This document shows positions 15,362-24,422 of a stretch of DNA of 35,706 nt, one piece after another. The position numbers and the translations under genes are program-made. Within the stretch, counting starts at the first letter, position 1. Each line of letters starts with the position of its first letter. The notes beneath the pieces were generated by a model, which worked only from the letters and a program-made list of their open reading frames with translations, had not been told where the DNA came from and ran no database searches. The DNA lies in NCBI GenBank assembly GCA_947489705.1, contig CANLEQ010000030.1, forward strand, positions 1-35,706. Reading direction: 5' to 3'. The stretch comes from an uncultured Paracoccaceae bacterium. Lineage in GTDB: Bacteria; Pseudomonadota; Alphaproteobacteria; Rhodobacterales; Rhodobacteraceae.

Positions 15362-16375
15362 ATGGCTAGGATCGCATTCGACGAGATGCGCGACACGATT
15401 GCGCGGGCATTCACCAATGCCGGGATGTCCGAGGACAAGGCCCTCGAAGCCGCGCGGGTCCATGCCGAATCGAGCCGCGACGGGGTCTATTCACACGGCC
15501 TGAACAGGGTGCCCCGTTTTGTGGAATATCTGGAGAAGGGGTGGGTCGACGCCGATGCGGAGCCCGCGCTGGTTCGGGCGATGGGACCGATGGAGGTCTA
15601 TGACGGACAGCGGGGCCCGGGCATCCTCAACGCGCTTGCCGCGACGGATCGCGCCCTCGATCTGGCTGCAACGCATGGCCTTGCGGTCGTCGCGCTGCGC
15701 AATACGACGCATTGGATGCGCGGCGGCGCCTATGGCTGGCGGGCGGCGGAACGCGGCAAGATCCTGCTCGCCTGGACGAACACCGAATCCTGCATGCCGG
15801 CATGGGGCGCGCGCGACACCCGCCTTGGGAACAATCCGCTCGTCATGGCGGTCCCGTGCGGGGAGGGTCCGGTGGTGCTGGACATGGCCATGTCGCAATA
15901 TTCCTACGGCAAGCTTCAGACGACACGGCTGAAGGGCGAGGATCTGCCCTATCCCGGCGGCTTCGACGACGACGGCACCCTGACGACCGATCCTGCCGCG
16001 ATCGAGGCGTCGCGACGGATCCTTCCCGCAGGCTTCTGGAAGGGATCGGGCCTGGCCATCATGCTGGACATGCTGGCGGCAATCCTGTCCGAAGGGTCGG
16101 CCACGCACGATATCGACCGTATCGATCAGGGCAGCTGTACCGGCTGTTCGCAGGTCTTCATCGCCTTCGATCCCGACCGCCTGGGAACTTCGGAACACCT
16201 GGATCGTGTCGTGACGGGCTTGGTGGAGTATGTGAACGCGTCGTCGCCTGCCGATCCCGATCGGCCGGTGACTTATCCGGGCCAGAACACAAAAGCCACG
16301 CGCAAGGATCACCATGAAAACGGCATCCTTGTCGATGACGATATCTGGGGCGAGGTCGTGGCCTTGGCCGGGTAA
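15362..16375 (+). CDS. dlgD: 2,3-diketo-L-gulonate reductase (LDH2/MDH2 oxidoreductase family)
   Basis: This NAD(P)H-dependent 2-oxoacid reductase resembles E. coli DlgD/YiaK along its whole 337 residues. Shared stretches include SRDGVYSHGLNR with the catalytic His45, ALRNTTHWMRGGAYGW (His117), PAWGARDTRLGNNPL, the GYWKGSG-like FWKGSGLAIMLDMLAAILS block, and CSQVFIAFD near the C-terminus. DlgD reduces 2,3-diketo-L-gulonate to 3-keto-L-gulonate in ascorbate-derived sugar use; related enzymes act on malate, lactate or ureidoglycolate. The rest of a yia-type pathway is not in the window, so the physiological substrate is open. The start has GGAGAG about six bases upstream. Confidence 0.85.
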   Translation: MARIAFDEMRDTIARAFTNAGMSEDKALEAARVHAESSRDGVYSHGLNRVPRFVEYLEKGWVDADAEPALVRAMGPMEVYDGQRGPGILNALAATDRALDLAATHGLAVVALRNTTHWMRGGAYGWRAAERGKILLAWTNTESCMPAWGARDTRLGNNPLVMAVPCGEGPVVLDMAMSQYSYGKLQTTRLKGEDLPYPGGFDDDGTLTTDPAAIEASRRILPAGFWKGSGLAIMLDMLAAILSEGSATHDIDRIDQGSCTGCSQVFIAFDPDRLGTSEHLDRVVTGLVEYVNASSPADPDRPVTYPGQNTKATRKDHHENGILVDDDIWGEVVALAG

Positions 16376-16657
16376 AATTCCGCAGCGCGGATACACCGAA
16401 CGCGCTCGTCGAACGCGCGCGGATTTGTCCGCCGCTCCCGTCTCTTGGCCGATCCGACATCGGCATCCGTCATGTCACGGTGTCGCAGATCCGCCCCGGA
16501 TGGCTGGAAGTTTGCGGATCCGATGTACATAGAGGGCCGAATGACACGCAAGGCGGACGTCTGGCCCTCCTGAACCCTGCCGCGACGCCTCGATCCAGCG
16601 GTACGTGGCTCTTCTTGCACGTGGCCGCGTATCCCCGCCAACGGAAGGGACCGCAGG

Positions 16658-18154
16658 ATGAACCAGGTTGTGACGGGCGCCCAGCCCAGTTCGTCCGCGG
16701 GGATCGAGATCGCGCCGCCAGCGACAATTGTCATCTGCGGCGCCGCGGGCGACCTGACGAAACGCCTAATGGTACCGTCGCTCTACAATCTCTGGCTGGA
16801 AGGGCTGCTCGACCCGGAGACCCGCATCCTGGGAGTCGATATTACCGACATGACGGCCGATGCCTGGCGGGACAGGCTCGGCGAAACGATCCGGTCGTTC
16901 ACCTCGGATGCAAGCGCGGAGTTCCATCCCGCCTCCGACGAGGGCGCGTGGTCCGGCCTGATGGGGGCCGCCGACTATCTCAGGGGTGACTTCGCCGATC
17001 CTGCGACCTTCGACGCCCTGCGCGACAGGATCGGGGAGCGCAGCGCCGTGTTCTATCTGGCCACGTCCGCGCGGTTCTTCGCTCCCGTGGCCGAGGCGCT
17101 CGGCCATGCCGGGCTGTTCGACGCGCCGCCGCGCGGGTTCCGCCGCCTTGTGGTGGAGAAGCCCTTCGGATCGGACCTCGCCTCGGCCAGGGCACTCAAC
17201 GAACGGCTTTTGAAGGCCGCGCACGAGGATCAGATCTACCGCATCGATCATTTCATGGGTAAGGAGCCGGTGCAGAGCATTCTCGCGTTGCGCTTCGCCA
17301 ACCGCCTTTTCGAACCGCTGTTCGACGGGGCGGATATCGACCGGATCGAGATCACCGCGGCCGAGACCCTGGGCGTTGAGAAACGCGGCAGGTTCTACGA
17401 ACCCACGGGCGTCGTGCGCGACATGGTACCGAACCACCTGTTCCAGCTCCTGTCGATGGTGCTGATGGACCCGCCGCCCTCGCTCAAGAATTCCGATCTG
17501 CGCGACCAGAAGCTGGCCCTTCTGAAGGCGATTCAGGCGCTCGTCCCCGGGGACGTGGTGCTCGGGCAGTACGGCGCCGGGAAGGTGGCGGGGCGCGCGG
17601 TTCAGGCCTATCGCGACGAGGCCGGCGTGGCGGCCGAAAGCGACACACCGACCTTTGTCGCCCTGCGCCTCGCCCCCCGGAACGACCGCTGGGCCGGTAC
17701 GCCGGTCTATCTGCGCACCGGCAAGTGCCTCGCCGCCCGCCGAACCGAGATCGTCGTCCATTTCAAGGCCCCCGCCCGGGACCTTTTCCAGGATCGTCGC
17801 GGCGGCGAGACCAACCGCATCGTGATTTCCATCGATCCGAGCCACGCCGTGGAGTTCGACTTCCAGGTCAAGCGCCCCGGCCCGAAGGAGGATCTTGCCG
17901 ATGCCAGTCTCAGCTTCTCACCCACCGAGGCCTTCGGCGAACGGCCGAACGTGGGCTACGAGACATTGCTCTACGATTGCCTCGTCGGCGACAAGACCCT
18001 CTTCCAGCGCGCCGACGTGATCGAGGAGGCCTGGCGCATCGTCGACCCGATCCTCGCACCTGGTGCGGCGCCCATCGAAATCTACGCGGCGGGCAGCGAC
18101 GGGCCCGAGGCGGCGGGCAGGCATCTGCCGCAGGGATGGAGGCCCCTATCGTGA
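16658..18154 (+). CDS. zwf: Glucose-6-phosphate 1-dehydrogenase
   Basis: This is the first enzyme of the oxidative pentose phosphate and Entner-Doudoroff routes, oxidising glucose 6-phosphate with NAD(P)+. It has 498 residues, the normal size. The nucleotide-binding GAAGDLTKR (28-36) replaces the usual GASGDLAKR, EKP (167-169) is conserved, and the active-site signature is RIDHFMGKE (195-203; usually RIDHYLGKE). pgl and edd, which often accompany zwf in alphaproteobacteria, are absent; instead a GH15 hydrolase overlaps its end. The 282-base spacer upstream has only a loose 7-bp inverted repeat (GATCCGC at 16488-16494, GCGGATC at 16514-16520). This is probably an additional copy on a secondary replicon, which cannot be checked here. 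Confidence 0.95.
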   Translation: MNQVVTGAQPSSSAGIEIAPPATIVICGAAGDLTKRLMVPSLYNLWLEGLLDPETRILGVDITDMTADAWRDRLGETIRSFTSDASAEFHPASDEGAWSGLMGAADYLRGDFADPATFDALRDRIGERSAVFYLATSARFFAPVAEALGHAGLFDAPPRGFRRLVVEKPFGSDLASARALNERLLKAAHEDQIYRIDHFMGKEPVQSILALRFANRLFEPLFDGADIDRIEITAAETLGVEKRGRFYEPTGVVRDMVPNHLFQLLSMVLMDPPPSLKNSDLRDQKLALLKAIQALVPGDVVLGQYGAGKVAGRAVQAYRDEAGVAAESDTPTFVALRLAPRNDRWAGTPVYLRTGKCLAARRTEIVVHFKAPARDLFQDRRGGETNRIVISIDPSHAVEFDFQVKRPGPKEDLADASLSFSPTEAFGERPNVGYETLLYDCLVGDKTLFQRADVIEEAWRIVDPILAPGAAPIEIYAAGSDGPEAAGRHLPQGWRPLS

Positions 18155-19968
18155 CCAAGGACAAAAGAGAGATCTCCGATTACGCGTTGATCGGCGATTG
18201 CCAGACCGCCGCCATGGTCTCGCGCGATGGGTCCATCGACTGGCTTGCCGTGCCGCGCTTCGACGCGCCGGCCGTCTTCGCGGCCCTCGTGGGCGACAGT
18301 GACAACGGTCGCTGCCGCATCCGGCCGAAAGGGGAATACGAGGTCTCGCGCCGCTACCGTCCCGGGACGCTGATCCTGGAGACCGAGTTCCGCACCGAAA
18401 CCGGCACCGTTCTGCTGACCGACTTCCTGCCGATCCGGGAGGACCATTCCGTCAACGTCGTGCGGATCGTCGAATGCCGCGCCGGCAGTGTCGATCTCGA
18501 TCTCGATCTCTGCATCCGCTTCGATTACGGTCGGATCGTTCCCTGGGTCACGCGCCACGATGACGTCACGCACCTTGCCATCGGCGGACCCGATGCCCTT
18601 GCCGTGCGCACGCCGATCCCGATCGAGGGGCAGGGGCTCCGCAGCGTCGCCGACATCTCCCTTTGCGCGGGCGAAAGCACGCACCTGGTGCTGACCCATT
18701 ACCCGTCCCATTTGCCGCCACCCGCGGCGATAGACCCGTCCGCGGCGCTGGCCGATACAGAAAGCTACTGGCGGGACTACACCTCCGGCTGCCCCGATCT
18801 CGGGGCCGATACGGAGGTGGTGGCCAATTCCCTCGTCATTCTGAAGGCGCTCACTTATGCCCCGACGGGCGGCCTCGTCGCTGCCGCGACCACCTCGCTG
18901 CCCGAGGAGATCGGGGGCGGGCGGAACTGGGATTACCGTTACTGCTGGCTGCGCGACGCGACCATGACGCTCGTCGCATTCATGGAGCTCGGCTATTTCG
19001 ACGAGGCGCGGGCCTGGCGCGACTGGCTGATGCGCGCCATCGCCGGGGATCCCGCGCATCTGCAGATCATGTACAGCGTCACCGGCGAGCGCCGTCTGCA
19101 GGAATGGCAGCCGGACTGGCTTCGTGGCTTCCGCGGGTCGCGCCCGGTTCGCATAGGCAACGCTGCCAGCGGACAGCTGCAACTCGACGTCTTCGGCGAG
19201 GTCTTCGACATGCTCGCCCAGGCATCGTCCCGGATCGAGGTTTCGCCCCATGCCCGCGATCTGCGGATGAACCTGCTCGAGCACCTCGAGACCGTCTGGC
19301 GGGAGCCCGATGCCGGGATCTGGGAGCCGCGTTCGGGCCCGGAGCATCATGTCCATTCCAAGGTGATGGCCTGGGTGGCCTTCGACCGTGCCGCCAAGGG
19401 CTTCGCCGACGGGTGCGATCCCGACGAGGAGTTGGTCCGTCATTGGCGTAGCGTCGCGGACGAGATCCGTGCCGACATTCTGGCGCATGGCTACGACGAG
19501 GAACTGGGATCCTTCGTGCAGGCCTACGGTCGCAAGACCCTCGATTCCGCGCTGCTCTTCATCCCGCTCGTCGGTTTCCTGCCGCCCGACGACCCGCGCG
19601 TCGTCTCGACGGTGGCGGCGATCGAGCGGACGCTGATGGTCGATGGCGTCTACTTGCGGCGCTACGACACCCTCGAATCCGATGACGGACTCGAGGGCAG
19701 CGAGGGCATGTTCCTGGCCTGCTCGTTCTGGCTGGCCGACGTCTATGTCCTGCAGGGGCGGTGGGACGACGCCCGTGCCATTCTGGACCGGCTGATCGCG
19801 CTGCGAAACGATTGCGGGCTGCTGCCCGAGGAAATCGACCCCGAGACCGGACAGTTCCTCGGCAACCTGCCGCAAGCGTTCAGCCACGTGGGACTGATCA
19901 CGACGGCACTCAACCTGTCTCGGGACGATGGCCCGGCGAAACGACGCCGCGATCCGGGGTCAGGCTGA
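18151..19968 (+). CDS. Glycoside hydrolase family 15 protein (trehalase/glucoamylase type)
   Basis: This predicted cytoplasmic inverting alpha-glucosidase, possibly a trehalase, has about 605 residues and no signal peptide. The N-terminal beta-sandwich contains ALIGDCQTAAMVSRDGSIDW, the classic bacterial GH15 opening. The (alpha/alpha)6 barrel has NWDYRYCWLRDATMT and the C-terminal catalytic-base region EEIDPETGQFLGNLPQAFSH. GTG at 18151 overlaps the zwf stop as GTGA and has a perfect GGAGG eight bases upstream, so I prefer it; ATG at 18136 in the same frame would add five residues. The coupling suggests that glucose released from a glucoside feeds straight into the zwf pathway after phosphorylation. 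Confidence 0.88.
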   Translation: MTKDKREISDYALIGDCQTAAMVSRDGSIDWLAVPRFDAPAVFAALVGDSDNGRCRIRPKGEYEVSRRYRPGTLILETEFRTETGTVLLTDFLPIREDHSVNVVRIVECRAGSVDLDLDLCIRFDYGRIVPWVTRHDDVTHLAIGGPDALAVRTPIPIEGQGLRSVADISLCAGESTHLVLTHYPSHLPPPAAIDPSAALADTESYWRDYTSGCPDLGADTEVVANSLVILKALTYAPTGGLVAAATTSLPEEIGGGRNWDYRYCWLRDATMTLVAFMELGYFDEARAWRDWLMRAIAGDPAHLQIMYSVTGERRLQEWQPDWLRGFRGSRPVRIGNAASGQLQLDVFGEVFDMLAQASSRIEVSPHARDLRMNLLEHLETVWREPDAGIWEPRSGPEHHVHSKVMAWVAFDRAAKGFADGCDPDEELVRHWRSVADEIRADILAHGYDEELGSFVQAYGRKTLDSALLFIPLVGFLPPDDPRVVSTVAAIERTLMVDGVYLRRYDTLESDDGLEGSEGMFLACSFWLADVYVLQGRWDDARAILDRLIALRNDCGLLPEEIDPETGQFLGNLPQAFSHVGLITTALNLSRDDGPAKRRRDPGSG

Positions 19969-20135
19969 ACCTTCGGCGTTCTCGCAACGAACGGGCGCCG
20001 GCGTGACTCACGCATCTCGTCGATCCGAGCGCGCCGGCGTCGATCCCGAGAATGGCACTGCGCGCCGGTCCCGCAACTTCGCGCTCGGGCGGGCATGTCG
20101 CGAACGGCGTTCCGCATTGCGACGCGGCCCCAGCG

Positions 20136-22378
20136 TCAAAGCTGCGCGGCACTTCCGCTCAGGGCACCCGACAGGGCCGTGATCAGATCTGCGCGGCTCA
20201 CGGGTTTGGCCAGGAACCCGTCCATGCCCGCTTCGAGACAGCGCGACCGGTCCTCCTCGAAGGCGTTTGCAGACAGGCCGATGATCACACACCGCCGGTC
20301 CGGTCCTTCATGCGCGCGGATCTCGCGGGTCGCGTCGAGGCCATTCATCCGGGGCATCGAGATATCCATGACGATCGCGTCCGGACGATGCCGGTCGAAA
20401 CCCGAAACCGCGCCGATCCCGTCCTCGGCCTGATAGACGCGGGCATTGGCGCGATCGAGGTACCGCTCGACCAGGAAACGGTTCGTCCGGTTGTCATCGA
20501 CCACCAGGATGCTGTGCCGCGCGAGATCCGGAAAGGCCAGGCTTTCGGCTTTCGAGGGGGCACCCGGCTTTCGGGGGCCAGGGGAAGCGGCTGGAGCAGG
20601 GTGAATGTCGAGCCTCCGCCGAGAACCGACCGGACGTCGATGTCTCCGCGCATGCGACGGGCCAGCATGCGGCTGATGGAGAGCCCGAGGCCTGTGCCGC
20701 CGAAGCGCCGGGTCGTTTCGCTGTCGCCCTGGGTGAAGGGTTCGAATATCGCCGCGAGCCGGTCGGAGGCGATGCCGGTGCCGGTATCCTGCACTTCGAC
20801 CCGGCACTGGCCATCCATCCACGAAAGCCGCACGGCGACCGATCCCGTATCTGTGAACTTCACGGCATTCCCGATGATGTTGGTCAGGATCTGGCGGAAC
20901 CGCCCGGCATCGCCCTCGACCTCGCGGGGAGGGGCCGCATCGACGTCGAAGGTCAGGGCGATCGCCTTGGCATCCGCAAGAGGCTTCAGCATGTCCACGA
21001 CGGACCGGACGGCCCGCGCGAGATCGAACGCCGCAGTGTCGAGGATCACCTTGCCTTCCTCGAGGCGGGTGAAGTCGAGCAGCATGTTGACCAGCAGGAG
21101 GAGCCCGTCGCTCGATTCCGACATCGTGTCGAGAAAGCCGCGCTGGGTGTCGTCGAGGTGGGTGTCGCGCATGAGCTCGATCGTGCCCATGATGCCGTGC
21201 AGGGGGGTGCGAAGCTCGTGGCTGACCGTGGCCAGGAACAGGCTCTTCGCCCGCACGCCTTCCTCGGCCGCGATCTTCGCCCGGCCGAGCTCGGCCTCCC
21301 GGGCCTTCGTCGTCTCTTCTATTCTCAGCCTTTCGCGCTGATCGCGGAACGCGAACACGGTCTGATGCTCGGCCCCGACCTTCACGGTGCTCCGCAGCAC
21401 GCGGACGGGAACAGGGGGGCCCGAAGGCTGAACGAGCGCGGTGTCGTATTCTTCCCGTTCGGCCATCCCGGGGGGGATCGCGGTCGACAGGAGATCGGCG
21501 ACCCGCCGGCCGACCACCTCGTTCGCGGGGATCCCCGCCAGGCGTGCGAAACTGTCGTTGACGATCGAGACGACGTCGCCGTCGCAGACCACGAGCCCCT
21601 CGAGTGCGAGGTTCGAAAGTTCGCGCAGCCGTGCCCGATCCCGTCGCAGCTGCGCCTGCGCCTGGAGGCTGAACCGCAGCCCCAGGAACGCCAGCACGAT
21701 CAGCGCGAAGCAGACGCTGGCGACGATCGGGGCAATCACCCGCGTCGCGACGGAAAGGGCCGGAAACTCGATGGATGGATTGTAGGTCAGCGTCATGGCC
21801 GTCATGCCGCCGATATGCACGACCGCGATCGCGCTGAAGAGCAGCAGGGGGGCGAAGCGCCGTATCACCCGGCTGCGTTCGACCGCCATGACCATGGCGG
21901 CGCCGAACATCAGCAGGCCGATCGCCGCCGAGCCCGCCGCGAGCGGGACGTCCCACGAAATGGCCGCCGCCACCTGATAGCTGAATTGGCCGAGGTAATG
22001 CAGAACGGTGACGGAGAGCCCGAGAAGCACGCCCGAGGAAAACCTGCGACGGCGGTCGCGCGATCCGATCACGCGGCTCATGCTCATGCCGATCCCGACG
22101 ATCACGAGGAGAAGGGAAAGCGCCGTCAGAGGAAGATCGAACGCCGCCGGCATGTTCGGTTCGTAAGCCAGCAGGGCGACCATATGGGTGGACCAGGCCG
22201 TGCATCCGGCCGCAACGATGCCGACAAGCGCCCAGTTGCGCCGCGCAATGCCTTCGGATCGGCCGGCGTGCCCTGCCAGCGCGAACGACGCATAGACCCC
22301 GATCATGCAGATCAGAGCCGAGGCCAGCAGCAAGAGCCGGTCATGACCCTCGCTCAGACATGTGATCACTGCTTCCAT
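20136..22378 (-). pseudogene. MHYT-PAS hybrid histidine kinase with receiver domain, frameshifted
   Basis: The parts in order are an MHYT-type membrane sensor with seven helices (about 1-235; motif variants THMVALL, LHYLGQ, VHIGGM), PAS (about 250-350), HisKA with phospho-acceptor His387 in FLATVSHELRTPLHG, and a HATPase with NIIGNAVKF, DTGTGI and GGTGLGLS. A receiver domain follows in another frame (ILVVDDN; phospho-acceptor Asp in VMDISMPRMNG; FLAKPVS). The kinase frame leaves register near residue 608, at a run of five C on the minus strand (20556-20560). One more base there would give an open frame of 747 residues. The gene may be truncated in vivo, making a kinase without its receiver, or the base may be a sequencing or assembly error. 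No target regulator is adjacent. Confidence 0.82.
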
Positions 22379-22519
22379 GCGCGGCTCGCTGTTGACCCTG
22401 CCGAGGACGGGCCGGAAACCGGACTTCGGCGCTCTGCTCCGCGGGGTTTCGCAGGGAAAGGTATGTTTGAGGTTACCGCGCGCGCAAAGTCCCGAGCCCT
22501 GTTGCCGCCCCAGGCTCGG

Positions 22520-23474
22520 TTACGGCGCCGCGACCCCGAGCAGGGGCGCGTCGGCGGCGATGTCGCGTTCGAAGACGAGCCGCCCCGCCGCGACATGCAG
22601 CAGGCCGTGATGGATTGCGGTCGCCCGTTCGGCGGGGCTTTTCGGGCCTTCGGATTGGCTGCGCTCGTCCCAGCGGGGATGGGTGAAATAGTAGATCGCG
22701 GCGCGATCGCCTCTCACCAAGACATCCGCATGGCGCACGTAGCGCCTGTCGTCCGGATCGGCGCCCGGTACATCCCCGAAAAGGCCCTGCCGGTCCCAGC
22801 TTACTGCGTCGCGCGACCGGTAGGCCGCCTGGCCGCGCCACTCGTCGACGATGAGCCAGTACCAGCCGCCGAGGCGGAACACATTGGGCCCTTCATGGGG
22901 GGATGCGTCGGGCCGGCCCGGCAGGACGCGACGCTCGACCGTCCATCGATCGAGGTCCGGGCTGGTGGCGCTCCAGGTGCTCGCGCCGTCGTCCTCGTCC
23001 TTGTACCACAAGCGCCAGAGGCCGTCGGGGCAGGGGAACACGCAGGCATCGATCACCCGCGGGCTCGACAGGGTGAGCGGTCCGCGTCGCGTCCAGGTTT
23101 CCAGATCGGGACTGGTCAGGTGAACGATCGTGCGGGGATGGCCCGCGGTCGTCGAGGATGGCACGCCGTCGATATGGGTGAGGAACATGTGATAGCGGCC
23201 CTCGTGGAAGATCACCTCGGGCGCCCAATGCGTGTTGGGACCGGGTCGTCCGGGAGGATCGAGCCCGGCGACCGTTCCTCGGTGGCGCCAGGAAGCACCG
23301 CCGTCGCCGCTGACCGCCACGCCGATGGGCGCCGTGGATCCAGAGCTTGTCCCCCGCGGCGGCGGGCCGCCGATTGGTATAGAACATCCACCATTCGCGG
23401 GTACCGTGACGCTGCACGATCACCGGATCGGCGGCGCCGTCCTGGTCGGGGTAGAGGTAGATCGGCGCGGACAT
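22520..23474 (-). pseudogene. Five-blade beta-propeller glycosidase (GH43/GH117-like), frameshifted
   Basis: The start (ATG 23474) gives YLYPDQDGAADPVIVQRHGT and a segment ending GDKLWIHG. The frame then switches near 23324-23334 to one reading PIGVAVSGDGGASWRHRGTV, HWAPEVIFHEGRYHMFLTH and HEGPNVFRLGGWYWLIVDEW. The acid residues of clan GH-F-like propellers are recognisable (DPV, APEV, HEGPNVF). Related proteins read straight through this point (W-x-HG-x-x-IG pattern), so either two bases are missing or one is extra. Restored, the protein would have about 318 residues and no signal peptide. It is the last gene of the ABC operon, 12 bases behind the second ATPase, and probably acted on short arabinose- or xylose-type oligosaccharides. 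The substrate is inferred. Confidence 0.7.
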
Positions 23475-23486
23475 GGCATGCGTTCC

Positions 23487-24422
23487 CTAGCCGGCGGCGT
23501 TCGGGGCCGACCCGTGGACCATGACGCGGCGGCCATCGTCGCGGTCCTCGAGCCGGCCGGGCCGGCGGGACAGGGTCTCGGCGGCGGCGATGATGTCGGG
23601 ATCTATGGAGAGCCGTCCCGCGCCGGCATCGGCGGTCGACAGGACCCCGGCCTTCAGGAGCCGCGAATAGGGATGCTCCGGCGTATCGAGCACGGCATGC
23701 CCGGGCCCGATCTCGACGATCCGGCCCCTCTGCATGATCATCAGGCGGTCCGAGATGTAATAGGCGGTCGCAAGGTCATGGGTGATGTAGATCACCGATA
23801 CGCCGTAATCGTCGCGCAGACTGCGCAGCAGGTTGACGATGCTCATCCGCAGCGATGCGTCCACCATCGGCACCGGCTCGTCGGCGATGAGCAGCCGCGG
23901 GTTGGGGATCAGGGCGCGGGCGATCGCGGCGCGCTGAAGCTGTCCGCCGCTCATCTCGTGGGGAAACCGGCCGCCGACCTCGGCAAGGCTCAGGCCCACC
24001 TTCTGGAGCGCGGCGTCCATTGCCGCTTCGATCGTCGCCCGGTCGGGGTCCGGCAGGAACCGGCGGGCGGTACTTTCGAGATAGCGGTCGATCCGCTTGA
24101 GCGGGTTGAAGGCCTCGAACGGATTCTGGAAAACCGGCTGCACATTGGCCATGAAATCGAGACGGCTTGCCCGGCCCGCACGACCGTCGACGCGCTTTTC
24201 CTGAACCAGGATTTCGCCCTCCGAGGGCTCCTCGAGCCCGAGGATCATGCGCGCCAGGGTCGTCTTGCCCGAGCCGCTTTCGCCGATGATGGTGAAGATC
24301 TCCGGCATCTCGGCGCTCATCGCGAAACCGGCTTTCTCGACCGCCTGCACGCTGCGCCGGTTCATCATCCCGCCGGTCGTGAACCGCTTGGAGACGTTCC
24401 TGACGTCGAGAAGCGTGCTCAT
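23487..24422 (-). CDS. ABC transporter ATP-binding protein, OppF/DppF type
   Basis: This is the second ATPase of an oligopeptide-type ABC importer, 311 residues. Walker A is GESGSGKT (47-54), followed by the Q-loop FQNPFEAFNP, the signature MSGGQLQRAAIARAL, Walker B LLIADEP with the OppF-typical MVDASLR, and the H-loop THD. The start ATG overlaps the stop of the first ATPase gene (ATGA). The C-terminal part after HPYSRLLKA is shorter than in peptide transporters and lacks the cysteine cluster, as in sugar-oligomer members of the family. The protein looks intact even though the binding protein of the operon is not. Confidence 0.92.
   Translation of the reverse strand: MSTLLDVRNVSKRFTTGGMMNRRSVQAVEKAGFAMSAEMPEIFTIIGESGSGKTTLARMILGLEEPSEGEILVQEKRVDGRAGRASRLDFMANVQPVFQNPFEAFNPLKRIDRYLESTARRFLPDPDRATIEAAMDAALQKVGLSLAEVGGRFPHEMSGGQLQRAAIARALIPNPRLLIADEPVPMVDASLRMSIVNLLRSLRDDYGVSVIYITHDLATAYYISDRLMIMQRGRIVEIGPGHAVLDTPEHPYSRLLKAGVLSTADAGAGRLSIDPDIIAAAETLSRRPGRLEDRDDGRRVMVHGSAPNAAG

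Noticed and set aside
16397-16418. Direct repeat CGAACGCGC behind dlgD
   Set aside because: Two nine-base copies 13 bases apart; no sign of a CRISPR array, integration site or repeat family.
16488-16520. Inverted repeat GATCCGC / GCGGATC upstream of zwf
   Set aside because: Seven-base arms with a 19-base loop are common in GC-rich DNA, and it is too far from the zwf start to place as an operator with confidence.
18082-19887. Minus-strand open frame of about 600 residues opposite the GH15 gene
   Set aside because: The GH15 frame has the conserved glycosidase motifs; the opposite frame has none and no operon context.
19995-20040. Direct repeat GCGCCGGCGT at 19995-20004 and 20031-20040 between GH15 and the kinase
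   Set aside because: Ten bases of GC-rich sequence can repeat by chance; no third copy, inverted partner or mobile element was seen.
20556-20560. Programmed -1 ribosomal frameshift in the hybrid kinase
   Set aside because: The site does not fit the X-XXY-YYZ slippery heptamer in the kinase frame and no stimulating structure was recognised; an indel in the C run is simpler.
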